Position numbers and translations under genes: made by a program. Below are positions 37,986 to 51,444 of a stretch of 64,000 nucleotides of DNA, in pieces. This stretch comes from Engraulis encrasicolus (taxonomy: Eukaryota; Chordata; Actinopteri; Clupeiformes; Engraulidae). A model generated the notes under the pieces. That model was not told the DNA's origin. It did no database searches and worked only from the letters and a program-made list of their open reading frames with translations. The DNA is taken from the NCBI RefSeq assembly GCF_034702125.1, contig NC_085869.1, positions 9,604,063 to 9,668,062 of the forward strand, given 5' to 3'. Every line of letters begins with the position of its first letter. Positions within the stretch are counted from its first letter, which is position 1.

Positions 37986-38108
37986 ATTAATAATAGCACA
38001 GTTACCGGTAGCTTCACTGAAAACGTACGGCTTATTTAAGAAATATACATACCAATATACACAGTTGTCATTACATCTGAGTTAAGTACATAAAATAAGC
38101 TTTACACA

Positions 38109-39483
38109 CACAGTAAATTGTGTAGTGTTAAAATAACACTTAAAGAGTTAAAATTAACACTGTTCTAGTGTCTATTTGGTCCTGCTCCAGATCAGTGTTA
38201 AACACTGGTGTTAGATTTATAGTGTTAAGCTAACACTATAAAGAGTAAAGCAGTTTCGGGGAGCACCCTACTAAAGAGTAATTAAGCACCTCCCATCCTC
38301 CACCATGACTGAAACACCCTGCGCCTGGCATCAGTTTGCCACACTGCTCTCTTAAGATAATGTTTGAAGTTGCTGAAAACATGTAAAATGTCTATATTTG
38401 ACATATCAGTCTCTGCTGTACTACTCCACAACGAGAGAGAAATTTCAGCTGAGCATGTATGAACACAATCTAGTGGGGACTAATACAAAATATTTTCCTT
38501 AATGAAGTTTTAAATATAACCATACCATCTACATGAAGTGCACAATGGAGCAAGTAATGTAACATGTGCTGTTACTGACTAGCTCACAAAGCAAAGCACA
38601 AGATGTAGCTAACAAATGCCATAAGCCAAAAGCGCCTTTAGCTTGCTTGCAAACATCAAGTGCACAATGGAGCAAGCAATGTAACATGTGCTGTTACTGA
38701 CTAGCTCACAAAGCAAGGCACAAGATGTAGCAAACAAATGCCATAAGCCAAAAGCGCCTTTAGCTTGCTTGCAAAGCAGGTAAACAAGCGCTATGCTGTG
38801 CCATACTGACCAGCCAGCAGGCAGGCAAATATTTAAAGCACTGTGACAGTCCAGGTTTATATACAGGCTCAAGAGTACCATGTGACCAGATTGATTAGGA
38901 GTTTTTCAGGTGCAAGCAATTGAGTCATGATATACCAGCCCTAAGTAATTAGGTTTGGCCAGGCGCTGATGGACAGATTGGTTGTGAGGGGCCTGCTTGT
39001 TACCGGCAAAGGTGTAACAAGTGCTCAAGTTATTTCTTTCACTCAACACATCTTTTGTGTGATGTTGTGTGCACAGCCAAACCTTAGATCAACCCAACCA
39101 AGTTGAGTTAAATGAATGAAATGGAATAATAAAAAAAAGATTGTGTAGATGATTAAATCTGGAGGAATTGCTTGGTTTTTACTGTAACCAAAGGGAACAT
39201 TTCTAGGTGGTAGATTTTGGTTTGGTAATAACCCCAACCTTTAGAGAACCAAAAGTCAAACCTTTTCTTTACGTTCTCTGTTACTAGGGCATACAATGGC
39301 GCAGACAAACTCCATCACCTCGAGGAGGCGGGGGCTCTCTGGAGTACTTCTAACTCCACACAATTTAACAACTTCATTTGTCACTGACACTGGAGAGCAT
39401 CTCACTCCATTTGGTGTTGGAATTACTCCAATAGTGTTAATAAGCCTTAACACTGCAAAATTAACACTGGCGACTTTACTGTG
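38109..39483. mobile_element. Family M, copy B (inverted)
   Basis: The ends are CACAGTAAATTgtgtagtg and ...ctTTACTGTG. R1 shows the empty target: agctttacacacgtaagc (about 4889-4906), here split into agctttacaca and catgtaagc. That gives a 2-bp CA repeat at the junctions. Confidence 0.88.
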
Positions 39484-40445
39484 CATGTAAGCATGGCCGA
39501 TTCAGTGTCACAAATATCCACAAACCTGCATTAGCGGCAACGAAAACAGTCGGCTTCGGGGTTGCCAGATAACTTAACACTGATTATTTTCGTCCATTTT
39601 TACCCACAGACCGGTTTCCTCAACAGCCCCGATTGGGTGGGAAACCGCCCTATCTGGCAAGACCGCTCAGCTTCAGGCTCTCTAATAAAACGTTTGGAGG
39701 TAGTGAGGGTTATTTCATTATTGGAGTGAGAATTTAGACGTTACGACTTGTCAAAATCTTACAAAAAATGATTGAAACCCACTTTGATAACGTTGTAATC
39801 ACCGTTTGAAATCGTATGCATTCCTATGGCTCACAGCTAGTGATGGGAAATTTGAAGCGAGGCTTCGAAGCGTGCTTCGAGCAAAAGTGGGCGTAAAATC
39901 TGAAGCCTCGCTTCGAGGCGTTTGACGTCAAGAAATACCACGTGACAATGCCAGATGAGGCTTCACATTTTGCGAAGCGCGTGGACGTGTCATTGCGCGC
40001 CGCTACCCAAACAAGCTTTCTGCGCCTCGGAGCACTTGTCAAGTTTTCAGATTGCGTTTGTTGTGTGAATGTTGAGACTGGATATGAAGTGACTTTGATT
40101 TGGTTCCACTATACAATAAATTCAGCTCATGCCGTAGATTGACCCAAATGTCCAAATATGATATGCAATTCCCTTTTGATGTAGATTTTCAAAGTGAGAC
40201 GCTCCCGAAGACGTGGTGGAAAATTGTTTTAGTTCTAGGCCTACCTTGAGTTAAGCTACCATAAACGAGACAGCAGTTCTGTCAGCAATTATTAGTAGTC
40301 CTACTCAACTTTATAGCTAAATAAGAGTGCAGACATATTTTATTTAGCCTATTTTAATGGTTTTTTTGCGGGTTTTAATGGGCTTTACCAGTTGTGTCAT
40401 CTTGACGACAACAAGGAAACTCAGCTCTAGTGTGTAAGAAGGCAC

Positions 40446-40516
40446 ATGGCTGGCGCAGTGGTTAAACTGTCCGACCTGAATTCTCATGATCATTGGTTCA
40501 ATCCTCGTGGTAGCAG
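40446..40516 (+). repeat. tRNA-like (SINE head) segment
   Basis: ggctggcgcagtggttaaac (A-box-like) is followed at tRNA spacing by tggttcaatcc (B box). No good acceptor stem; probably a SINE remnant in hAT-1. Confidence 0.5.
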
Positions 40517-43500
40517 TGTAATAAACAATTAAAATTTTTAATTTCGCAGGGTAGCCTTCTGTGAAACCTGACCAAATAAATGATGAAATTATCTCTGAGC
40601 CAGGCCTAGTGGTGAAAGGCGGCAGCATGCTACCTTTATCATTGGGTCATTCCACGCCAAATCTCCGAATCATCCCGCACGACCATCTCAGATTTGGCAG
40701 AAAAAAATCAAGGAGGTTCACAAACGTCCCAATAGGAAAAGTGCAAAATTATAGCTCTCAACTCCTCATAGTTTTGTCATTAAAAATGTTTTTGTCAGGT
40801 ACCCCCCTGACTCGTTTGGAACAGAGTTCTCAGAGAGCCCACTTTCAGAGTGTTGTATCTAAAAAACTACTTTAAGTAGGTCCTTATGAATTTCAAGGGG
40901 TAACATTTGGAACATGTACTTATGAAATGTGGATTTTTCTGGGGGCTTAAAGTCGCTTGAAAAATTCTCACCTTTGAATTTGTGGGCATCTTTGAAGGAC
41001 TGTGGTAAGTGCAGTTTTAAAGACAGAGGTTTGATATGGACAATATATGTTCCCAACCATTCTGTGCATGTTGTGTTGAAAGACTGATCTTCTGCGATGA
41101 ACAGTTTAGAAGATATGAAGTCTTTAAAATGGAAAAACTGAAACTTGGTGCCATCTTTGCCACGTTATTTAAAAAAAATGTCACGACTCACCACCGTATT
41201 ATCAACAGTTTTGGAAAGATTAGATGTCTGTTCTTAACATATCCAAAAACTGTGATGGTATTCTGCCTCATTTGGTCACAATGATTTTTTAAAAACCCAC
41301 TGTTGTGTGACTTCCACTGCTCCTATGAAAACCTGATATTGGGGGGCAACTTTGCCATGCTATACCAAAACAATAACAGCAATCACCACAATGAACTGAA
41401 CAGTTTTGGAAAGATAGGATGTCTGTTTGTAACATATCAAAAAACTGGGATGGTGTTTTGCATCAATGTCTTGTAATGACTCTTGAAAAACCCTTTGCTG
41501 TTACATCAGCAGCTCCTGTGAAAATGCCTAAGTCACATAAATTACCAGGGGCGGAGCTATAGGGGGACAAGCAGGGCATTTGTCCAGGGCCCTCCTGAAT
41601 TTGTGGTAGGGGCCATAATCATGACCTTTGCAGACTTTTGGGTGCCAATCTATTTGGGCTGACACAGTGAATGACAGGCAGTTTGACTTGGGCATTTTTG
41701 ATACAAGAAATGTGACTTGAGTATTTTTTAAGCACACAATAAGAAACAGTTGAGTGACTTATATACCATTATCATTTTTCTTTTTCTTTTAACTAAATTT
41801 TTTGGTAACTAAATGTTCGTGAATTAAAGGTTATGGCCATGTGTTTAAACCTCAACACTGTAGGAGTTAACATTTTGCTATTATACTGTTAAGTAAGTCT
41901 TGAATTGCAGTAGTGATAAATTAATCGAATTATTCTGATTGATAAAGTAGCATTGTTAACACAGTCTTGATACAGGATGTTTGCCAAACTTTATTTAAGC
42001 ATATGTTTAATTAAATAAATTTCTTTTAGCTGTATAGATATTATGATACAAATAATGTAAAAGGAACTGCAACACCAGTGCTTCCATTTACTTCATTTTA
42101 ACTTTGTAACATTTTGTTCTACCCTTGTCCTTGATAAGACATGAATATTTTTCTTCAACTTCTTCAACCTTGCCCTGTTAACCGAGGTGCATATGAAATG
42201 ATTAACACACAGACCTTTGCAATGAGCCAATACAATGCGCTAGGTTCCTCGGTCATGGTTAGGACTGGGGCGGGGCCAAGTTCTATGAACAGGTCACCTT
42301 TGCCATGGTTTTTTTGGGGGGGTGGGACACTTTTATTATCATGGAGAAGAGAAAAAAACAGTGATGATGCAAAAGGAGGAGACTGTTCGTAAGGAGGTAA
42401 CCTGACTAAACAGCTGTCCTGCCCCTCCAATCACCATGACTGAGCTACCCTGAGCATGGTGCTAGACCACTGCAATACTGACACTGACTGAATGCTCATC
42501 AAGGGTCAACTCTGTCGCAGTGCTGAGAAATGCAAGCATCAATTATTGATGTTCCTCATTAACCATGATGAGTTTGCACAAATGGACATACATGGAGTGA
42601 CACACAAATCAAAAGTAGAAAGAATAGTCACATGGTAAAAGGAAATATCTCATACACAAACCAAAATAATCGAAACAGACCTCAGAACTGCTTCAAAGTT
42701 GGTAAACAAGTTATTAAAGATTGTTCTGAATTGTAATAAAAAACATTGAGATGTGGTGATAGTCAGGAAGTATTTGTTTCAAGATCTACGGGGATGTTTC
42801 AGTAATTCAACATTTCATCACTTTGGTTTTCAGTGCCTAAAGATGAAGTTTACACACGTCTATAACCTTTGATTTACTNAAATGAAGTAAAAAAGCTGAA
42901 AAAAACTCTGTCAACAGCCACTTTTACTTTTTTGCCGTATTATATTGAGTGTGTCGAAAATGCTCAAGTCAAATACCTTGTATCAAAAATGTCTTACTCA
43001 AATTGCTCAAATAATTCACAGTGGCGGAACAATTGTACATAGGGCCTCATGGCAAATACTGGTAGATAGGGCCCCCGTGTAGCCTGCAAAGATCAGAGCA
43101 GGGGCCCCACCGCAATATGGCAGAAGTCTGAAGATGTCACACAGCCGTTTTTACAAGTCCATTCTTAAAAAATGAGACAGAGCACCACCCCAGTTTTTGG
43201 ATATGTTAAAAACAGACATTGAGTCTTTCTAAAACTGTAAATGTCATAGTGGTGAGTTCTGTCATTTCTTTTGTATAACATGGAGAAGATGCCACTAATA
43301 TCAATGTTTCATAGGAGCAATGGAAGTCACCCAACAGTGGGTTTTTGAAAAATCATTGTGACCAAATGAGGCAGAATACCATCCCAGTTTTTGGATATGT
43401 TAAGAACAGACATCTAATCTTTCCAAAACTGTTGATAATATGGTGGTGAGTCGTGACATTTTTTTTTAATGACATGGCAAAGATGGCACCAAGTTTCAGT

Positions 43501-45206
43501 TTTTCCATTTTAAAGACTTCATATCTTCTAAACTGTTCATCGCAGAAGATCAGTCTTTCAATACAACATGCACAGAATGGTTGGAAACATACAGTGTCCA
43601 TATCAAACCGCTGTCTTTAACCCATTGGCGCCTGAGCCAGTTTTTAGAAAAGGTCCCCAATGCCTGAGGGGTTTTTGAGATAAGAAAAATTGGTTGAAAA
43701 CTCCTATGAAAAATTCAATATCTCAGCGTCTGGAACACATAGGGACATGGGACAAATTGCATTTAAAAGGTAAAATCCTCTCCTTTCACGGGATTATGCT
43801 CATTCAGCATTAACACTAACACATATTCCTTAAAAAAATCATATCTCATAATAAAATGATTGAAAAAAAGTTTCATGTGCTTTCAGGATAATGCTTGATG
43901 CTGCTAGGCCTATTTATTATAGGCTATTAGGCTACTATTGCTACTGTCACAATAGCCGACTATAACTAAATCATAATAATCATTATTAGGCTATTATAAT
44001 TATTAGGCAGTCATTTCTGCCATAAATCGGGGGACATTTGTCTGATACAGCCACTTGCTCTCCCACCGGCGAGTATGGCCGTTTTATTCCTCCAAACGTT
44101 ATGCAGAGACCGATGAGCAATTTCATATCCTATTTTGAGACGGGGCTCCACTTGAGCTGGATGTGTGGCCGTGCGTCTATAATCCGCATGTCTACCGTTG
44201 TCTGCCTCACCAATAGGCTATCACCATATCCGAAAGTTCCTCAGTGAAAATATTCTGAAATATATTTGAAGGACGTGCTTCCTCAGATATTGGCACCTTC
44301 GCCAATTGCCCTGAGTGTCGGAGTGAAGTTTTGGTAACGTCGGGGGCGAAATCTGACTGTTTATTTGCCCACCTCTTCATGCGGCCGCGGCAAATCACAC
44401 TCCTGCTCTCTATCTAAATGGTCTTCAACAGTGGTGGACAGTAACGAAGTAAATGTAATTCGTTACTGTACTTAAGTAACATTTTCATACTTTCATACTT
44501 TACTCAAGTATTTTTATTTGGTAAGACTTTATACTTTTACTTCACTACATTTCAAAGCGAAATTTAGTACTTTCACTTCGTTACATTTACAGAAACACTC
44601 GTTCCTTACTCGTTCCTTTTTTTAGGCGATACACGGCAGGTGAATTAATTCATTTTTAATGCCCTGATCAAATGAAATCTGAGATTGTGTGAAGAAAGTG
44701 AAACTGAATCCGATTGGCAGACTCAGAGATTCGCCATTGTGATTGGTTGTAATGTGTCACGTGACAACAAGCTCTACTGTACAGATTTAGTTTTAGAAGG
44801 AAAGCGAGCAGAGCAAGACCACTGATGTACACACTGTTGCGTCTTGCGAGACGAATTGAAATAAGAAGAAACGCCAACGGTACTTTCTAGTAACACGCGG
44901 AAAGCACAGCAAAACAATAAAGCAGGCGACAATAACGTTGTTAGAGTGTATTAATCTGCACGCCGTATTCGTTGTGTGAGGGGGGAGAGGTTTAGCTCGC
45001 AGGCTGCACTCGCCTGACAAGACGAAATTTGTCAGATAGTCTAGGCTTCACGTTTGAACTGAATAATCAGCGAATTGATACTTAATGTAGGCCCTACTGC
45101 TTATTTGACTTACTGTGTTATATCTGTGTTATGGCTTACAATAGAGTCACATAATTGCCGCTTTTGTAGCGTGTTGGTTTCTTGAGTCAAGTACACAGGA
45201 TGCCTA

Positions 45207-46603
45207 CACAGTAAATTTGCCAGTGTTAATTTTGCAGTGTTAAGGCTTATTGACACTATTGGAGTAATTCCAACACCAAATGGAGTGAGATGCTCTCCAG
45301 TGTCAGTGACAAATGAAGTTGTTAAATTGTGTGGAGTTGGAAGTACTCCAGAGAGCCCCCGCCTCCTCGAGGTGATGGAGTTTGTCTGCGCCATTGTATG
45401 CCCTAGTACCCGATTAAATCATATACGTCTACATATTAGTAACAGTATTTCCTCCAGATTTAATCATGTACACAATCTTTTTTTTATTATTCCATTTCAT
45501 TCATTTAACTCAACTTGGTTGGGTTGATCTAAGGTTTGGCTGTGCACACAACATCACACAAAAGATGTGTTGAGTGGAAGAAATAACTTGAGAACTTGTT
45601 ACACCTTTGCCGGTAACAAGCAGGCCCCTCACAACCAATCTGTCCATCAGCGCCTGGCCAAACCTAATTACTTAGGGCTGGTATATCATGACTCAATTTC
45701 TTGCACCTGAAAAACTCCTAATCAATCTGGTCACATGGTACTCTTGAGCCTGTATATAAACCTGGACTGTCACAGTGCTTTAAATATTTGCCTGCCTGCC
45801 TGCCTGCTGGCTGGTCAGCATGGCACAGCATAGCGCTTGTTTACCTGCTTCGCAAGCAAGCTAAAGGCGCTTTTGGCTTATGGCATTTGTTAGCTACATC
45901 TTGTGCCTTGCTTTGTGAGCTAGTCAGTAACAGCACATGTTACATTGTTTGCTCCATTGTGCACTTGATGTTTGCAAGCAAGCTAAAGGCGCTTTTGGCT
46001 TATGGCATTTGTTAGCTACAGCTTGTGCCTTGCTTTGTGAGCTAGTCAGTAACAGCACATGTTACATTGCTTGCTCCATTGTGCACTTGAAGTAGATGGT
46101 ATGGTTATATTTTAAACTTCATTAACGAAAACATTTGGTATTAATCCCCACTAGATTGTATTCATACACGCTCAGCTGAAATTGCTCTCACATTGTGGTG
46201 CAGTACAGCATAGACTGATATATAAAATATAGACATTTCACATGTTTTCAGCAACTTTAAACATTATCTTATGAGAGCAGTGTGGCAAACTGATGCCAGG
46301 CGCAGGGTGTTTCAGTCATGGTGGAGGATGGGAGGTGCTTAATTACCATGATCAGGGTACCTCAACTATGGTGAGAGATAGTGGGGCAGGACCAAAACAC
46401 ATGTGTTCCAGGAACCTGCTTAGAACTAAAAAAAATGTTAGTAGGGTGCTCCCCGAAACTGCTTTACTCTTTATAGTGTTAGCTTAACACTATAAATCTA
46501 ACACCAGTGTTTAACACTGATCTGGAGCAGGACCAAATAGACACTAGAACAGTGTTAATTTTAACTCTTTAAGTGTTATTTTAACACTACACAATTTACT
46601 GTG
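45207..46603. mobile_element. Family M, copy C
   Basis: 1,397 bp with CACAGTAAAT...ATTTACTGTG ends and TA on both sides (45205-45206, 46604-46605). It is the cleanest copy and shows the Tc1 target of copy A unoccupied at about 45416. It is the innermost level of the nest. Confidence 0.92.
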
Positions 46604-47214
46604 TAAATGCTTATTCCAAACCATCCAGGCGCACAACTCCGTGAGCATTCTTTCCCCTCAATACATTGCAGTATTTTCTGAAGTAGTTGGGGATATCAAT
46701 TAGTTAGGCCTACTTGTCTAATAGACTCCCCTGTCACCAAAAATGATTTGCTTCAACTTTATGGAAAAGAGGCTTGTGTAAAGGGTTTCTATCTTTACAT
46801 GAGGATTGGCATGCCCACCATATGTTGCAAAGTGAGGCTACATGCAACATGTATCCTTGCAACATGTAGGCCTATCCTTTCCCTTAAGTCAGGGCTACAG
46901 TGGATATGTGGCAATACCACTAAAGTGAGATTGTAAAAAACAACAGTAACAAAGTAAAAAAAAAGTGGACTTTGGCTAAATATTGGCCCAGTGATGTGCA
47001 CAGGCACAAAAGGCTTTTTCATGATCAGACAGATAAGTGTTCCAATTAAGTTGTATCAAGTAGGCTATTGCAAATCATTGGCATCTAGCAAATAGAGACC
47101 ATTACAAGTAGGCCTATATGAAGATGTTCCTATCTTAAAAGGTAGCTTAGAATCACAAGAAGTCTGTTTGTCCATACATAGGCCTAAGCCAACCTTAACA
47201 TAACCAAACACGAC

Positions 47215-47217
<3 letters not shown>

Positions 47218-47294
<77 letters not shown>

Positions 47295-47297
47295 AAG
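47218..47297. repeat. (ATA)n-(AGA)n compound microsatellite
   Basis: About 16 ATA units pass directly into about 10 AGA units. Confidence 0.97.
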
Positions 47298-49497
47298 AGG
47301 TCTACCAAAACCATAATTATAACAAAAATTAAACATAAAGTACTTTATTGGCTACTCTAACTCCTTGCTGTCACAAATAAGTAGGCCTATACTGGACTGT
47401 AGGCCTACAGCTGGGGGGTATTATAGTAGTTGTTCTAATAGGCATATAACCAATTTCAGCCTAATCATTCTTAATATTAATGGCCCTTTCATGTGTTCTT
47501 TTGGGCATGTTAGAGTCAGTATTAAATGTTTAGAGAGGTGAAAATGAACTTCTGATGCTATAACATCCATGGACTTACTCCACAGTTCTAACATGTTGGT
47601 ATAGCCTATGCAATTATTATTTATATGTAAATAGTTATGACCAAACTAGGCCTACAACACTTACATATTAAAATTGCACCAAAGGCTTCATTTTTAAGTT
47701 TTTACTTTTTACTTTTAGTACTTAAGTATTTTTGACGGCAGATACTTTTGTACTTCTACTCAAGTAAAAAAGTGAGGTGAATACTTTAACTTTTACTTGA
47801 GTAGTTTTCAATGAAAGGTAACTGTACTTTTACTCAAGTACATAACTGGTGTACTTCGTCCACCACTGGTCTTCAATCATATTTCCTTTCCTCGATTAAA
47901 ATCTCTTCATTACCTTTCAACTGAACATCATGTTAGCTGTAACAGCGTGTCTTGCGAACCACAGCCTTCTTGTTCTTCTTTTTTTTGCCTGTGTGAAATG
48001 GCTAAACAACCCACGTCTGCAGAAGCAAGCATGGTTGATTGCGTTTGACATTTTTGTCGACGAATCAAACTTTTTTTTTTGCTACATGATCTTTTAAAAA
48101 ATCGAGAACACCCACCTCTTGTGTATTTGAACAAAACATTGTGCATTGCATCTCCTATGCGTCTTGAAAATATTGACAAATCAATAATGTTCCGTTTTGC
48201 AACAACCGGCGTCAGGGCCAATGTTGCATAACGCAACAACCGGCGTCAATGGGTTAAAACTGCGCTTACCACAGTCAAAGGTGAGAATTTTTCAAGCAAC
48301 TTTAAGCCCTCAGACTTGAGGTGGTAAATGACAAGAGGATGTGTGAAAATCCACATTTCACAAGTACATGTTCCAAATGTTACCCCTTGATAATTGTTAG
48401 GACCTACTTAAAGTAGTTTCTTAGATACGTCAATCTGAAAGTGGGCTCTCTGAGAAGTCTGTTGGCGTGGAATGACCCCTTTATGAGTTCGAATAGGCCT
48501 AGTGGATAACTGATATTTGTTAGAATCTCTTGAATTAGGCCTACATTTCATTCATAGGCCTATAATTTGACTCTATTCATTATATTTCTTTCCGGTTTAA
48601 TTGGCTGCTGTTGCGTTTATGGCCGATAACTCCCAGTCGCACGTCGACCTCCACAAAATGATGCTCTCTCTCACTTCCACGATAACACATGGGTCAGCGT
48701 TAAACTTGATTTGAGTGTTCCACAATCACGAGTCATTAATTCCATACACACACCCCATCACATTTATTGAAACGGAACGAATACAAGTAAGACACAAGAA
48801 TTTTTTAAAATGAAATCAATGTCATTTCATTGCACACCAGATGGCGCCAGTGAGAAATGAGGCTTCGAAAAATGCTTCGAGTGCTTCGAACCTTTTTGCC
48901 TGAAAGCCTCATTAAGCGCATACGACTTTGTTGCTGTCAACCAACATTGACGGAAGCACGTGAGCGAGAACTTGTTGTCAAGATGTGGGTGTTATTAAAT
49001 ACAGCGCATTTACAGTCGGCCACAAATATGACCGAGACTATGAGCTCGCACCGGTTTGCTCCACTAACACACCACGTGTGAGGAGTGGGGAGACAGGCAA
49101 TGAGGAGGAGCTGAAGTGGGGACCTGCGCAAACTTGTGTAGAGGTGTGAGACAAGACCCATATACACACGTGAGTGAGTTGTTGACCAACCAGTTCATGG
49201 GCGCGTGACCTCGGAGGCAGTCCGCCGACGAGCATTGAAGGGGATAAGCAACTGCAGAGGTTGCAAGATCTGACTGCAGCCGCATTCATCCCGCGATAGT
49301 TTTACACCATGTGACATGTCACCTCGTCAACGCAACGTCGACGAAATTTCGAAGTTTGACAGGAAATCTAACCGTCATGCAGCATTTTCCATCCAGGGTG
49401 CATTGCTGTCTAAATGCGCATGCATGCGTTGACACATGTCGAATGCACCTACTGGTTCAGGAAGCCTCATTTGCCCATCACTACTCACAGCTGCGAT

Positions 49498-51166
49498 CAC
49501 AGACATCATATATGAAGACTAGATGCGTCGTCCGCGTTCCCGTCATGCAAGCCGAACGTCCGCGCATGGCGGCCATGTTAAAGCAGCCTTCTGGCTCAAC
49601 CAGTTGCAGTGAGTTTTGGGTGTTGTATACTCTTCAGATGGCCATAATTCCCTCAAATTTGTATCGATTTTCGAAAGGGTTGTTTTTTTATACAGTATAA
49701 AAAATTCCAAACGAAAGTATATGTTGATACTGCATAGTGATGAATATTCACAATAGTACTATATTATATTACGTAAGGGTTAACGTTCGGCGAGAAGGTC
49801 GCTACCGTGGAATAGCAGCACGACAGAGAGAATCTTTAGACCCCGACGCGGAGCGGAGGGGTCTTGTTCTCTCTGAAGTGCTGCTATTCCACAAAGCAAC
49901 CGACTCGCCGAAAGTTAACCCGCTTATTATATGGATATACTTAAATGATTCACACATGGCGGGGACATTTCTTTAGGCCTATTTAATGTTAAGATTGTTG
50001 CTGCGCAAAACAAAACAGTGCCGTTGTGGAACACCGCTAGGCAACAGCTAGGTAGCCAGGACAACAGGTGTAGTCTATCACAGCAGCTGATTAGAGTCTT
50101 GTTGAAAAGTCGCTTTAGCAGTGAAAAGTCGTGTTGCCATTGACAGCGGTCTGTTATAGACCAACCCGTCCGTTATCGAAAAATAACAGACGTGCGAACG
50201 TTGGGGAGCCCCGTTGAAATGAATGGAGCATTCGACCGATGACGTCACAACCATATAATAAATTATATTATTATGTGCATAGGTCTAAAATCATGTATAA
50301 TATAGTTCAGTAAGTTTATTCATGTAATTAAATAGATCCCATAAACAAATGCACAACGTAATCTTTTATATTTTCAGTAAAATAACAAATAAACGTTCAC
50401 TTGTAGTATATGCTTTGGTTTCGACAGCTCCACCTTGTGTTCAAAATGAGTCGTGACGCTAAAGCCATCCAGATAGAATGAACCTGTTGCGCTGTACATC
50501 TCTCTTCCAGTACGTCATCTCTGTCGTCTTTAATTTGGTGCAATGAATATATCCATGCCGTCAACGTAATGCACAGCAATGGTTAAAATGTGTATTTGCT
50601 GTAGGTCTATCTAAATGTTTGGACAAATAGGTTAAGTGGGAAGCATAGGTCTATTACTCTCCTGGGCGTTTTACCCCAGTCTACACTTAAGTTTTAAGGA
50701 GCCCTACCATTTATAAACACGTGTCAATATTTCAGCGAAGCAACAGAATACATTTTTAAGTATCCCAACGTTTCAACTCTTCAGTTTACTTCAGGTGTAA
50801 CGGAGGGTCTGTGGAGAGTTTAGGCTGCTCTAATATGGCCGACCTGTGCGGACGTGCTTGAAATACGCGATGACGTATCTAGTCTTATGATGTCTGTGGG
50901 TGGGATCATAGATGTGTATAGAAGACACAGAATCAGGAATAGCCTACATAGGCTACTTAAGTTTGTTTATACCGTATAACAACCAAAACCTTAAAAAAAT
51001 CGATTGAAATTTGAGGAAATTACGGTCATCTGGTGAACACATTACTACCAACTCAATGCAGAGAGGTGCGCCAGTTGGCTGTGGTAAGATGGCCGCCATG
51101 TGCGGACGTTCGACTTCAATTGTCGGCGAAGGGGGTGACGTATCTAGTCTTCTATACACATCTATG
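49498..51166. mobile_element. hAT-like element inserted in R2 beside hAT-1
   Basis: The 8-bp duplication gctgcgat lies at 49490-49497 and 51167-51174; R1 has gctgcggt uninterrupted. The imperfect ends share gaagactagat and cgtc. Internal copies of the same end (about 50868-50900 and 50906-50935) suggest two related elements joined together. Confidence 0.75.
49779..49922. repeat. Hairpin with ~40-bp arms
   Basis: ggttaacgttcggcgag (from 49779) pairs with ctcgccgaaagttaacc (to 49921), and gtggaatagcagca pairs with tgctgctattccac. The loop holds the palindrome-rich ccccgacgcggagcgg. Confidence 0.7.
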
Positions 51167-51444
51167 GCTGCGATAGTCTCCACTAGGCGGGGCTACGTCT
51201 GTGGGAGGAGCCCACAGGGCGCGAAAAAGGCAAAGATGGCTGCGCCCGGTCGATCCGAAAAGCTGCCACTGGCTAGAACCGCCCATTGCCAGTCTAGGTT
51301 AATACAGGTCTGTGGTTTCATGTCTGTCGACTCGGCCGTATGGCGTATGCCCATATTTGCATTTTCCCGACACTCGTTTTGTGATCTCGCTTCAACTTTA
51401 CTACCACTAGGCCTACTTTAAATGAACAGGACCCAAACCATATC

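Larger units (their letters stand above)
44429..47868. mobile_element. hAT-2 non-autonomous element with nested family M
   Basis: The exact 8-bp duplication gtcttcaa lies at 44421-44428 and 47869-47876. The ends CAGTGGTGGACAGTAACGAA and ...cgtccaccactg are inverted; the sub-terminal repeats are rich in acttaagta and actcaagta motifs. No transposase. The right part holds the ATA/AGA microsatellite. Confidence 0.92.
43621..48253. mobile_element. piggyBac-like element (TTAA-flanked) with nested hAT-2
   Basis: The ends CCCATTGGCGCC and GGCGTCAATGGG are inverted. TTAA is duplicated at 43617-43620 and 48254-48257. The opposite arm of element X (about 41013-41025) shows the empty site gcagttttaaagac. 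No transposase frame. Confidence 0.88.
40644..48478. mobile_element. Element X: foldback element with long inverted arms
   Basis: The ends GGGTCATTCCACGCCAA and TTGGCGTGGAATGACCC are inverted repeats. cctttat lies outside both ends (40633-40639, 48478-48484) as a possible duplication. The arms run inwards for nearly 900 bp (40644 to about 41530 against about 43110-43620 plus 48254-48478), with a family-G-like core between them (41540-43080). The right arm is split by the piggyBac-like element. One undetermined base (n) lies at 42879. Confidence 0.75.
39838..49483. mobile_element. hAT-1 non-autonomous element, 9.6 kb including nested elements
   Basis: The exact 8-bp duplication ctcacagc lies at 39830-39837 and 49484-49491; R1 has the undisturbed site at 5227. 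The ends TAGTGATGGGAAATTTGAAG and ...gcccatcacta are inverted repeats. Sub-terminal sequence is rich in cttcgaagc-type palindromes. Its own sequence is only about 1.8 kb (39838-40643 and 48479-49483) with no transposase. Confidence 0.92.
37651..51312. mobile_element. Element R2: R1-family copy carrying a stack of nested insertions
   Basis: Segments 37659-38108, 39484-39837, 49484-49497 and 51167-51312 align end to end with R1 (4422-5377), and the right terminal inverted repeat ends at 51312. Three separate insertions sit inside: family M copy B, hAT-1 with its own nested cargo, and a second hAT-like element (49498-51166). The left terminal repeat is lost at the junction with family G. Confidence 0.88.

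Noticed and set aside
40446..40516. Functional tRNA gene
   Set aside because: A and B boxes are present but the acceptor and anticodon stems do not pair well; it sits inside a transposon. The same judgement applies to 26156-26402 and the SINE heads.
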